This document shows, one piece after another, positions 21,118 to 33,100 of a DNA stretch of 64,000 nt. The notes beneath the pieces are model-generated. The model saw nothing but the letters and a program-made list of their open reading frames with translations. It did not search any database and had not been told where the DNA came from. The position numbers were made by a program, and so were the translations under genes. Numbering within the stretch: the first letter of the stretch is position 1; the number at the start of each line of letters is the position of its first letter. The stretch comes from Parietichytrium sp. I65-24A (taxonomy: Eukaryota; Sar; Bigyra; Thraustochytrida; Thraustochytriidae): NCBI GenBank assembly GCA_012862575.1, contig BLSF01000043.1, positions 248,001 to 312,000 of the forward strand. The letters run 5' to 3'.

Positions 21118-21681
21118 TTACTCTTCGGTGATATCTTTGATATATTTGGCAGGATTCCCAGCATACACAGTCATCGCAGGAACGTCTTTGGTGACAACGC
21201 TTCCAGCCCCGATCACGGCCCCGTTCCCGATTGTGACTCCAGGAAGAACGATCGAGCCTCCACCGATCCAGACATCTTCTCCGATGGTGATTGGCTTGGC
21301 GTACTCCAGGCCGCTGCTTCGAGCTTTTGGACCCAGTGGGTGCGTTGCCGTGTAAATCTGAACATTCGGAGCAAACATGGTTCGGCTGCCGATCTTGACC
21401 GGTGCGACGTCGAGGATCACGCAGTTGAAGTTCATATACACTTTCTCGCCGAGGGTGATATTATACCCATAGTCGCATCGAAACGGTGGCTCTATATAAC
21501 ATCCGTCTCCACAGGCCCCCATGAGCTGCTCCACGCATTCTTTCGCGCGGGGCTCCGTCCCACTGCTCTGTGCGTTGAGGTCGGCCATGATCCGCTTTGC
21601 TGCGTTTCTGCCTTCCACCAACTCGGGATCTTCCGAGCGGTACAGCTCTCCGCGGATCATCTTCTCTTTCTCGCTCGCCAT
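21118..21681 (-). CDS. Maltose/galactoside O-acetyltransferase-like hexapeptide enzyme
   Basis: This 187-residue protein has the complete layout of the Maa/LacA/NodL family: an N-terminal Mac domain (MIRGELYRSEDPEL...R) and a left-handed beta-helix. The helix carries CDYGYNITLGEKVYMNFNC, IGSRTMFAPNVQIYTATHPLG (the catalytic His is in TATHPLG), ITIGEDVWIGGGSIVLPGV, TIGNGAVIGAGSVVTKDVP and the closing AGNPAKYIK. It uses acetyl-CoA to acetylate a sugar hydroxyl; the true acceptor is unknown. The family is common in bacteria and fungi and patchy in protists, so acquisition by transfer is possible but not shown. The ATG at 21681 is clear. An 8-bp CTGTGTGC array begins 83 bp upstream. Confidence 0.92.
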   Translation of the reverse strand: MASEKEKMIRGELYRSEDPELVEGRNAAKRIMADLNAQSSGTEPRAKECVEQLMGACGDGCYIEPPFRCDYGYNITLGEKVYMNFNCVILDVAPVKIGSRTMFAPNVQIYTATHPLGPKARSSGLEYAKPITIGEDVWIGGGSIVLPGVTIGNGAVIGAGSVVTKDVPAMTVYAGNPAKYIKDITEE

Positions 21682-21763
21682 CCTGCTTCAATTTGCTCGC
21701 CGAACACACCCTTTCCAGCGCGCCGCCTCCACACTATCGCACCTCCGTTCGTTCGCCTGTATG

Positions 21764-21787
21764 CTGTGTGCCTGTGTGCCTGTGCAT
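21764..21787 (+). repeat. 8-bp tandem array (CTGTGTGC) upstream of the acetyltransferase gene
   Basis: Two exact 8-bp units plus a partial third, 83-106 bp upstream of the minus-strand ATG at 21681. Confidence 0.8.
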
Positions 21788-22750
21788 GAAGATATTCCCA
21801 CTTGCAGTGTGCTTGCAGTTCAACATTTTCTTATTCTTTGTTATTTATTTATTCCCACTTCAAGTTGCTCTTCCACACCGGAACACTTTTCCCGCAACTT
21901 CGCACAATTGCGCCTCGAAAACCCATAGTCATGAATACGCCTGGAAGATATCATGGATGTGAAGAACGCTTCGTGAAACGAATTGGAAAGGCATGTGCTT
22001 GAAGTGCTTGAATGTGCATGAACGATGCTCAGGAAAGCATGGGCCATGACGCGTAAGAGCTCGACCTTCTTTTTTGATGAGTTTAGAAGGAAAGAATGCT
22101 TCACGGGTAGGTAAGCCAAAGCGAAAGGCGACAAAATGACTGCCCACCCACAGCTGCTTCGACGAGAGTGGGAAGTGCACAGATGCGCGACACATCAAAT
22201 GTCAAATGTGTCGTTGGGTGCAAGTGACAAAGGACGCCTTGATTCGCAGAGTAGGCTGTCAGAAGAACGGAGGAAAGAAGCGCTGCCCACGCACCTTTGA
22301 ACCCGCCATCTTTTTGGCGCCATGGAAGATCATGGAAGAAATTGGATGCACATCAACTAAACCAGTGCATGCGTCAAAACGCACGCGATATCATCAAGCT
22401 GACTTCCCAGAACTAACTTTGAATTGAAAATCTAAAACCACGAAAAGGGGGTGAGAGCGTCTCGCTCCGTCGGCGCGCCGGCCTATCAACCCATGCTCTC
22501 AGTTCGCTTAACAAAAAGGTTTGCAATCCCATTTTGTATCCCACAAATATGACCGTTATAAGAGCATTATTCAAGTTCCATGTTCCAAGTTCAGGAAGTG
22601 CAAGAGTTTCTTTCCCCAATGTGTGGCACATGGCTTTCCTTGTGAAGATCGGCAAAAGCTTTTGTACACAGAAAAGTGTGCGTCCGTCGCGAGCAAGCGA
22701 GCGAAAGCGCGAGCGAATCGAATTCTGGCGCAAGCTGAGGGCGCACGAAC
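21788..22750. other. Divergent intergenic before the Sfi1-like gene
   Basis: About 960 bp between divergent genes. A degenerate GCGAGCAA/GCGAGCGA run lies at 22689-22716, just upstream of the next ATG. Otherwise nothing was recognised. Confidence 0.45.
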
Positions 22751-23938
22751 ATGGAGCCCGGGACGGCTCGTCTTGCGAGCTTGAGCTGCAGGTATACGCG
22801 CCGTGACCTGAGACAAAAGGAAGTGCTCGTGTCTCAACATGCACCAAACTATTTGCCAGCGATGGTACAGCTCAAGGTGCCCGACACAGCCGAGCAAGTG
22901 CGGTTTGGGAGGTACGGGTACCAGTGTTACGAAATGCTAAAGTTTATAAACCATTGCGAACGGATTCGATGCAGCCATCCGAAAGCGAAGAAGGAAACCC
23001 CGGCTATCTTTGTCCGCCGGGAGCGGCTGCCAGTAAACTATCGAGAAGTGTGCCTGAGCGGCTATTTCCATGCTTGGAAATCTCAGGCAGTGAAGAAAAG
23101 GGAGCTGCTTGGCAGAGCGGTGCGTATATTGTGTAATAACATTTTGCGGCTGAGCTTGAACCGATGGCGCAAAATAGTGAGCTCTCGTGCTGCACTACAA
23201 TCAGCGTTCATGGAGTGGCAAAATCGCGTTCGCACACTGAAATTGAGACTTTCGCGCATGTGCACGATTGTAGAACACCGGAAACTCCGACTTGCGCTCT
23301 CTTCCTGGACGGACTTCGTTGAACTGCACAAAAGAAGACAACTCCGACAAATATGGAAAGGCACAAAGCTAGCATTCCGATTTCGATGCATCTTCATGCG
23401 GAGAAGTCTCTCGAAGTGGGCAGCCCAAGCCAAGTCGGAGACTTTGGCTATAAGGTTGGTCCAGTTCTTTACAAGAGGTGTGCTTCGCAAAGCTCTCAAA
23501 TCATGGGCGGCGTACGAAGTTGCAAACCCCGAAATTGAAATTAAAGAAGAATCTGAAGACGTGTCCGAAAAGGAAATCCGAGATGGCCGGCCGCCGTGCA
23601 CATACGTCAGGAAGAACTACCGAGCTTCGAAACCCAAAGAGAACAGCGTTCGGAATACAAATGGCGAAAATCGGAAATCTTCTTCTCGGAGAAATCGCAA
23701 ACCCGGACCATACGTTGTTAGAAAAGCTGAAAACAAACGGTATCACCTCTCCGTAGAGGAGCAAATTAAAAATCGTATTGTGGATGTAAAGCACCTACTT
23801 CACGCAACGAAGCAAACAAACGAAAAGTTCGAGCTGTGGCCCGAGGGTGAAGTCGTGCTGACCAATTCGTTCGCTCTAGGCGGCCACAAAACCCTTCAGC
23901 ACACGAACACAAGGTCCACGTCGACATACTGGATCTGA
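22751..23938 (+). CDS. Sfi1-like centrin-binding repeat protein
   Basis: A 395-residue protein rich in Arg, Leu and Trp. Residues ~105-265 hold about five repeats with an LxxALxxWxxxxxxxxR pattern: YFHAWKSQAV, LRLSLNRWRKIV, LRLALSSWTDFV, MRRSLSKWAAQA and LRKALKSWAAYE. This spacing and wording is that of Sfi1-type repeats, long helices that bind centrin at basal bodies and centrosomes. The N-terminal ~100 residues and the Lys/Arg/Asn-rich C-terminal third show no domain. The ATG at 22751 is in good context, but an upstream start cannot be excluded since the start region is not conserved. The gene converges on the EF-hand giant 230 bp downstream. Confident about the repeat type, less about one-to-one identity with Sfi1. 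Confidence 0.72.
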   Translation: MEPGTARLASLSCRYTRRDLRQKEVLVSQHAPNYLPAMVQLKVPDTAEQVRFGRYGYQCYEMLKFINHCERIRCSHPKAKKETPAIFVRRERLPVNYREVCLSGYFHAWKSQAVKKRELLGRAVRILCNNILRLSLNRWRKIVSSRAALQSAFMEWQNRVRTLKLRLSRMCTIVEHRKLRLALSSWTDFVELHKRRQLRQIWKGTKLAFRFRCIFMRRSLSKWAAQAKSETLAIRLVQFFTRGVLRKALKSWAAYEVANPEIEIKEESEDVSEKEIRDGRPPCTYVRKNYRASKPKENSVRNTNGENRKSSSRRNRKPGPYVVRKAENKRYHLSVEEQIKNRIVDVKHLLHATKQTNEKFELWPEGEVVLTNSFALGGHKTLQHTNTRSTSTYWI

Positions 23939-24165
23939 ATGAACAACGTTTCAGGCCATGTCTCAAGGGATGAAGATGGGTTTCTGACGTGAACAATAAT
24001 CCATGTGTATGTTTTGAGAACACACTTCAAACATCAAACTGTGAGCTGCAAGATTTTGCAACTGAAGCAAAACGTGAACTTGTTTTCTCAAGTAATAGAT
24101 AATTTGGTTCATGACAGCAAATTTGTATGTATACATTTATCAATTTAGGGAAACTAAAACGTCTT

Positions 24166-27100
24166 TTAGCGGCGCTTTGCCTTCTTCAACATTTCTTCCC
24201 ATTCGTCATCAAGTCCATTCTTCTCCGCACCAGATTTGAGGGGAAACAAGTTGCTGATACGATTTGCCCAATTGAGATCTGCCTCCTTCTGCGCAAGCAA
24301 ATCTGACTTCTCGCGGAGCTCCTCCTCTCGCTGAGCTGCGGCGGTCAGGAGACCTTCAATCTTTTTGGCGTCTCGCAGCTGCTTCTCCCTTTCCCAATTC
24401 AAATATTCTTCGGCATTTGCTCGAGCCGCCTGCTCTTTCGCTAGCTTGCGAGCTTCTGCGTCAATGGTTTCCCTTTCGACTCGCGCGTTGGCTGCATTTG
24501 TCTTCAACTCTGCTTCCAACGCGCTGCGAACGATATCTTCGTAGCCAGCATCGTATTCGGCGAGATTGGACGCAAGACTTTGTCGAAGTTTGTGAATCTC
24601 GCCAACGACATCTCTGCTGGGTTGAGCTTGTCTGGGCTCCACATAAGCAGCATTGTGTGGGCTCCCTATCTGCCTAATTTTAATCTGATTCTGGTGTCGA
24701 GGAGAAGGAGACCGCCTCGAACGCTCACTGGGTGATACTGCGCGCGGAGAACGTTTCACTGGCGATCTGCCTCTTCTAGTTGGAGAAGCAGTTGGCAAGG
24801 CTCCTCTACCTTTTTGCAACGTGCCACGAGCTTGTGAGCCTCCAAGAGGACCAAATTCCCAGTCGAGCCATGGCTTCGTAGGCTCCAGATCGCATAGGGC
24901 CTGATAGAGAGTTTGGTGGTTGGATAAGCGATCAGGCTGTCGCAGCTTTGATTTTCGAAGCCATCGGCGGATGCTTCGTCGCTCAGTTTCACTCGGCAGC
25001 CAACCATTTCGCTTTCCAAACTCGAGCCACGGCCTCCGTGGGAATTTGCGGTACACAAACTCAAAGAGGCTTGAGTAGGTTGTCCCAGTTTCTGTATCAT
25101 GATAAAGCTCCCGGCCACCACTCTCACTTGGAATGGTTTTCGCTTTCTTAATTTCATTAAAGCCTTCGTACGCCACCCATCTTTCGATGACAATCTTCTC
25201 ATCAAGAGAGAGATCTGACTCGCGCCAAAGCTTAACGCGAGTGTCCGTGGAAGAGCTCTCCTGGACATTGTTGGTTTTCGGGGTTTCGGGTTTTGGCGGG
25301 CGAGGCTCGTGCACTTTTCTCACTTCCCTTTTTGCGCTGCTGGTGTTGACGGGTTTCCGAGACTTTCGAGCATCCTTTCTAGGATTCTTCTTCTTTTCGG
25401 ACAGAACTACGATTCGGCCATGGTTCTTCACAAACCGTGTGCCCCTGGACACTCTGACCGGTACTTTTGCTCCATTTTGAGAGCCGTGACCTGCTTCAGT
25501 CGAGCTCTCTTCAAACTCGGCTACCTCGGGAGAAACAGACTCAGGGCTATCGTCCCAAGCAATCAAGGCACCGGAAAGCAAAAAGAAGCGACTTGCTCGA
25601 TGCCCAGTTTCGTCATTCTCGCTAAGGCTTGAAAACACATCGTACTCATACCCTCCACCCACGCGTGTCCGAACGAACGACAAAACCGACTTCAAGGGGT
25701 CCACGGGTGCCATCATAGGTGTAAATTGGCCCTCGTCACTGACAGATCCTAAGATGCCCATGAAGCAAAGACGAAAGTATATTCCGGGCTCAGACTTCAA
25801 AATGCGCAATGTGAGAGGAATACCGGCCTCTCCGCTGGTGAAACTATCCATTTTCTCGATATCAATCACCCCGAGAGGCACCCACTCTTCTTCGATGAGA
25901 TTCCGCTTGTCATCTTTCCCATTCACATCTGGCCGAGTGAGCTTTGAAAGCTTGGACCCCTGTTGCTCCATCGCTAGCGGCGCGAAAAAGGTGTGCTGCG
26001 CGTTGGTAGTGAAGGTCCAGTTGACAGCAGCAGGTTCGTTGAGGCGCTTCTTCAGTAGCTCTTGCTGTCTTACCAAGCCGACATTCGAAAAACTCGATCC
26101 TCGAAAATCGACTCCAATTTGATCCGGCTTCAGTTTGGCTCGTAGAGGGTCAAACACCTCCCCCGTCTCCTCATCGTCTGCCCCGGAGATACGAACTACT
26201 TTGCTGGTCCGTTCGGAGAGCACCTTGCCGTTCAAGACGACCTTGGAACTCCCAGCCCTCTCCGCCCTTTTCCTCTTCCTGAATTCATCGGTACTCTCTT
26301 TGGGGATGTTGTAGGCCAACAGGCGGCAAAACATTCTCAACACCAATCGGTCTCGTTTTGGAAGGACTGTCTCTTCTTCCTCGATAACTCTTAGGTTCTG
26401 CTGCGCAACCATATCTTCAACATCCCCGTCGTCGTACCGTACAGAATAGACGAACTCGCCATCCTCCTTCTTCTCGGAAGAGACCACGACGCCTTTGTAC
26501 CACGCTGAGCCACCGCCGTACCTCACCTCAACTCGATCATCGATCTTCACACTATTTGACTTTAATTTCCTGTGAACTGACTCTGTGCGCAACCACCGAA
26601 CGCTGTCACCCAACCCTAGCAGAAGACATGCAGGGGAGTACTTTGGTGAGACCCCTTGGCTGCCAGCCTTTGGTCCGAGATTTGGTCCATCGCTATCCCA
26701 GTTCACATCACTCGAGATGTTGAGAGCCTCTAGCAGGCCAAGTACATCGACACGCTCCTTCGAGTCATTCAAGAAAGGTCGCAAGAAGACTTCCAACTCG
26801 ACACGCTCGCATTTGAGCCCCAAACCCATGAGAGCACCTTCAACCACCGAGAACGGTGCGTGACGTTGTCTGCCCCTGATCGTGCCAAGAAGAGCTAGCT
26901 CTGTCTCGCGGCTGTACCCGACCAAGTACTCCTTCATTTGCCGAACCTTCTCGGTCTCAGGGGCATTGTACACTGGCCCGAAGCGAATGCAAGCAATTTC
27001 GTCATGGGGCTCTAGCTCGTCAAACACGACGGACTGGTTCACTGCCTCTCTCGTTTTGAAAACACGGAGTTCTTGAGCACTAAGATCCAGTTTGAGCACT

Positions 27101-30100
27101 AGCACCTCGTTTTCAGCAAATGCGGCCTTTTTACTAAGTTTTGACACCCTTGAGATGATTCTCTGACGGCGTTCAGTGAACCCGCGAAAGATAAGATCGC
27201 CGGCACTTGAGATGCCGAGGAAGCGATGAATTCCTCTCAAAGAGATAGAGAGCCCCACTACCAGTTGATGATTTATGTGCACGGGTTGCATACTCCACAA
27301 ATGTGTGCCCTTTTCAAACACCATATTTGAACAAGCCAGACTAAAGGCTTTCTCTTTCATCGTTGCTTCCAAAGTCAAAGAATCGTTCACGACTTCCACC
27401 CATTCCGACGGGACAAGATCGGTTTCTCCGGTTCCAGAGTACTGTACTTCAAAAATGCCTCCGTCACGCGGACCGAGAACCACAGCTTCATACTTATGCG
27501 ACCCGCCTCCAAATCTAACCTTGACTTTGCATCCTTGTTCAGGATTCGCAATCCGTTCTGGGATGGCAGCCTTGGTATCCAGTCTTGCAGGCACGAGTAG
27601 ATTTGCAACAAGGCCGTCAGTAGTAAATGCAATTCCCGATTCGCTCAATTTGCTGTCAAATAGAGGAGCATGATGGTCCGCTTTGTTCATGCAGCTGCTG
27701 AAAAAGTCCGCGATAGAAATTTTCCCACTCTCGCTTCTGTCGAGTGCGTGCTGCACAGATGACCGGAATAGTCCGAGATGGGAGATTAAGTATCCAAGTT
27801 CCAGAATCGCTGCCTCAAACTGACTCCAGGTCAGAAAACCCTCCCCATCGGTATCATGAGAGCGGAGTATGGTAAGCACTGGCAAGCCAGCCTTGGCTGC
27901 GTTGCAAACGAAGGCAACTATCTTTTCTGCCTCCTCTGTGATATCTTCTTGGCGCGCAATGTCTTTTTGACCGGCTTTGGCGCTCTCGATCTGACGTCCA
28001 CGTTCCCCCATTAAAGCGCGCTTGTTCTCGAGTCGAGCTACCCTCTCTTTGTCATCGTTCTCCTCCTTGAGTGCTCGCAATGACACCTCCAGGGCTTTGG
28101 TGAGTGCCGGGCCAACGTGTACCCACATCTGATGCTCTCGTTCAGCTGCAATGTATGAGCACTTGTCCCGTTCATTTTGATAAATAAGGGAGGTGCAATC
28201 TTCGTCTCCGAACATTCTGGAGTCAGGCGCTCCCGCCGCGATGCGGGTTTCAAAGTACGGACCCGTGCCGAGAGACATCCACGGCGGTTGTCGCACAGCT
28301 TCTATAGCTGAGCGGAACCTCTCGCGCATCGCTCCCGAGTAGTTCAACTCAGCTTCGATCTCCTTGTCGCTCAGCTCTAGGAGGGTAGCACCGTCAACTC
28401 CAAGCTTGCGAATCTCTGAATCAACCAAGTCCAGGCTACTTGCAAGCCGAGCAACTTCGTCCACCGTCCAAAACTCTATTGCGTTCGAGGAGGGGCGAGG
28501 AATTACTTTTGGCCCAAGCCTAATCGACTGGAAGATGGTTCCAATGCTGCGTTTCACGGCACTTGTCTCATTTTCGGCGCTTCTTGTCGCAGAAGTAGAG
28601 CTCGTGATCTTGAGTTGGCTTTGCTTCCGCACAACGCTGTGCAGATAAGCCGCCCTAAACAAGAGCATCTGAACCGCGAGTTCGTTTTCGAAACCCAGCT
28701 CTTGAATCGCCTCGTCGGGCTCTAGTTCCAAGAGCGCCTGCCCATCGATTTCAAATTCCTCAATTCTTCGCGGCGAGACCGAGCAAAACTCGGCAAAGTG
28801 CTTGACCTGCTTGACGGTCCAGCTCTCGGGATCAAATTCCGAGTACGCAAACTTGTTGTTGTTTTCAAACTCGGAGAGACTTAGCAAGCGCAAAAGCTCT
28901 CTTTTCACCTTTCGAGCAACGATTGTACTGCAGGTTCCCAGCGCCTGCTCCAACTTCTGATCATCGTTGATGGGGAACACATAACACTGATGAAAGCTTT
29001 TAAAGTCTCTTGCAGTCAATCGATTCTCGAGGCGCGCGAGACCGATGGATTGTAGGAACTCTAGCGCTCTTGATTTGGAGAGAAAGAAAATTGCCCCACC
29101 AATCCTACTAAGGGCGTAGCTGACAGCGTCTTCTTCGATAGTTTTCATCTTGTTACGATGCGCAGCCTCTTCTGCCCGTAGCGTTGCCTCTTCACTCATT
29201 CGAGCGGCTGCCATCTCTGCAGTGTGCATCCTTTCTGCGATTGCCATCCGTTTTTCACGAGAGAGTTTGCTGCTTTGTTCCGACACTTTCTCCACGTGGC
29301 CATGAGCTCCGGCATCGCGGGCATCACTCACAACTTCTGTACCGCTGGAAGTGATCGCTGACGAAGTTGAGGTTATGCGCTTCTCCTTGGCTGCTACTTT
29401 GTTCCTCACGATAAAGGTTGCCTTGTTCACGATGGTTCCGAGTCGCTTGCGGACTTCGAGATAGATTGGCCCCTTGTTTTCTATCTCGTGTTCGACTCGA
29501 CGAAGAACGAGTTGGACGATGGAGTCAGCGCAAGCTTGGGCTGCAAGCTTCTCCTTTTGGGAGCGGCGTGAGCCAAAGACGGACTGCCATGTGAGACGCT
29601 TCGCCTCATCGGGCTCTTGTCCATTTAGCTTCATTCGAAGACCCAAGAATTCGTGGTAGTCAACTACCCCATCCCTCGATTCATCGATTTGGCTAACAAA
29701 TTTTTTGACCACGCGCGCGTCAATATCCTTGTCGTCGGTGAAGATTTCTTGAAGCGCGAGTTCGAACTCTGTCACGGTAATCTTTCCATCACCGTTCTGG
29801 TCAAAGTGAGAGAATACTTCAGCAAAGTTGATCCCGCGGTTCTTCGACTCGTCCAAAAAAACGTAGAGCTGCTTCTTGAGCCGCTTTACCTGGGCTAAGA
29901 TGTCCTTTTCCGTCCTCTTGTCCACAGCCTTTGCTACCTGCTTGTTTTTACTGCCATCCTTGAGACTGGTCCAATATTTTAGCAAGGCATTGTAGTCCAT
30001 TCGGTTCGAATCGTAATTGCACAGTGGTTCATTCTTGTCCACATTTTTCAATCGACAGAGCAACGTTTTCAGTTGCTCCTCTGTGCACTCAAAGCCCAGT

Positions 30101-33100
30101 TCAAGCATCGCCTTGTGGAACTCTTCCCAAGTGATCGTGCCGTCCAAGTTTTTATCAAAGTGACGAAAGGTTTCTTTGAGAGGGATATTGAGCGATTCCG
30201 CCATGGCAACAAACTCTTGTAAGTCGGCTTCCAAGACATCGATTGGGTCGCCGCTGTTGAACGCATTGAGTAAGTCGAATTCGTCTCTGGGTTTCTCGCC
30301 GAGCAGAATTGTGTGCGAAAGGGATCTTGCCAACGCTGAATTCGGCGTTACGAATCTGATAAACTCCTCGTAATGAATTCTTCCATCGTTGAAGAGGTCC
30401 AGTGCGTCGCACAAAATATCTAGCTCGAGTCTTCCGAGCTGAAATGAGAGAGCCGAGACCGCACACCGAAACTCTCTTCTAGTTATGATACCGCTGGCAG
30501 CAATATCAAAGTGCTGCAAAGTGCTCAAGAGGGTCTTCTTGTCCATTTTGCGCTTTATGACATACCCATGCAGAGTTTTGGCCGCTGCTCGGAGGTGCCC
30601 CGCAACCTTTTCAGGCTCGACAAGCTCCAGGAAACTTGCGAAGTCAACCACGCCATCAGAATTTGGATCTAGATACCTCAAAAGAATGTGAAATTCACTC
30701 TCACGAAGGGCAAGATCCGCACTAGCCAGTACGTTCAAAAAATTTGACCTGCTTATGATTCCGTCTTTGTTGACATCGAATTCCGAGAACGCTGTCCGAA
30801 GAGAAAAGCTTCCCAGCAAGTTGCCAGCAGCGGCTTGGGTAGACAGCTTCTGATTTGAACCGACTGATCTTGTCGCGGCGCTGATCGACTCTGAAGAGGC
30901 ATTTAGCCTTGCGAGTGCAAGCTGAATCCGTTTCAATACCCTGGTGCTTTGCGCCTTCTCCTCCTGCACACCCACCATGCGAAGGAAGTTGACATAGCTG
31001 ATTTGCCCGTCAAGATGGGGTGTGCCGAATTCGTCCATGAGTGCCTCTGCCTCGTCCTCGCTCAAATTAAATCCAAGCCGTTCAAGGCCGGACCGAAACT
31101 CCCGCAAGTCAATTGTACCGCTGTAGTCTTTGTCAAAGTGCTCGAAGCATTCCCTGTAATTGATTCCGCGATCCTGAGCATCCCTCATAAGAATCCTTAA
31201 ATTGTTGAGAAGCTCTTCTCTCCGTTTGCGCGACAATCTCGAATCGTCCTGTTGTCTTGCCATGAGCCGGAAAAATTGGTCCAACGTAATCATCGTTTCA
31301 TTCTCTCGGCAGGTGAAACGTTTCATTAGCTCGCTCAAATGCTTTCCAGTGAGTTCGATCCCAAGTTTACGAAGCCCGATAACAAATTCTGCGCGAGAAA
31401 TGTACCGGTCTTTGTTCACGTCAAAGTGGTCAAACGCTTCCCGAAGAGAAACTCCTTTCTCCTTGTACGCGAGGTGAATGAGGGTGCGCAAAGACGAGAG
31501 AATATTTGTAATCTCCTCGCTTTCAGAGCCATCTGATTGAGCGCTCTTCCCTTCATTTACAGAGGGCTCCGCTTCAGGAGCAAGTACGTCTACATCGATT
31601 GTGTCCTTTAAGAATCGTTGGTACAGGATTGTACTGTCCCGCGCGCCTCGATACTTTGCCTTAATAAGCTGCGGTAGGTCCTGCACGAAAACCTTGATGC
31701 CCAGTTCGCTGAGAGCTTGCACGAACTCGTCAAAAGTTAGCTCTCCAGAGTGGTCAATGTCAAATTGACGAAATGATCTTGCAACTGGCAGCTCTTTTAA
31801 AATTGCGCCGAAAAGCTCTTCCTTAAGACGTTTAACCTGCTGCACTCTCAGGTTGATGACATTTTTGAACTCTACGAATCGGACAGCGTTGCGGTCCGGA
31901 TCTTCAAACTCTCTCATCAGCGCTCGAACTCGCCTCGAATCCATCTCCCAGTTTAGATTCTGTAGGCCAGTCTGGAATTGCGAAGCGTCTATGTAGCCGT
32001 CCTTTCTTTGGTCAAAATGCGCAAAGCACTCTTCAATACTGAGTCCAGCTTTCATGGAAGCATCTATCAACTCGCAAAGGTTATCAAAGCCCTCTTCTAC
32101 GTACCGCCTTCGCTCGCTTTCTCCATTGGACGTCAGCCAGGCATCTGGGCAAAGCTTGCAAAGGAATTTAGCGTAATCTACGTCTCTATTCTCGTCGAGG
32201 ACCTCTTGGGATTCTAATAAGAGTGTGAAGCGATCAGCGTCCATGTTGAAACCGTGCCTGACCACGCATCCCAGAACATCAGCAGCCGAAAGTCGTCCCG
32301 TGAAGCTGACGTCGAGCAATTCAAACATGTCTCGCCAATCAATGTTGTTTGTGAGCCCTTTCTCTAAGGTTGATTGGAGTTGCGCCAGCTCCAAGGCGTA
32401 AAGGCTCTTTGGCTCCACAGCGAGAACTTGATTCATGAACTCTCGGTAGCTGATCTGAAATGTGTCTTCGGCTTCAAATAATCTCATGAGCGTCCTAGTC
32501 TCTTCTATTGAGAGATCAATGTCAAGATCCTGAAGCGCCGTGCAAAATTCTTGACGATCTAGCAAGCCATTCCGATCCTTGTCGAGAAAATCAAACGCCT
32601 GTTTTAGGTTTGTTCCGCTCGCGGCAGCGTCTTGGAACAAAGCCTTCAGCTTTGCAAGAGCCGCAAGGGCTCGCTCGCTTCCCTTTATTGACTTTTTAAT
32701 CTGCCAGTGCTCCGGACATACAATGTGAAAAAAGTCGCGGTATCGGACGAAGGCAGGGTCTTCGCCCGGGAAGCGCTTCTTGAGCGCTTCTTTGATGGCA
32801 TCTTCGTTGACCTGGACCCCGATTGAGCGAATCGTTTGAAGGAATTTATCGTACGAAACCTTTCCAGAAAACTTTTCGTCTTCGAGAGACTCGAGCAGCT
32901 CTCTGCAATCCACCCCCTTCTGGTGGGAAAGCTTCACAACGGACGCAATATTCGCCTCTGTTTTTTCGTTGCTATCCGAGTTTTGCTGAGCTTGTGACTC
33001 CGGAGGCACGGCAATACCAATTTTAATACAAAGTTTGACCACTTGGTCTTTCTTCCACTCTGTGCTCACGCCAAGTCCTTCTTCTTTCACGAAAGAAGTA

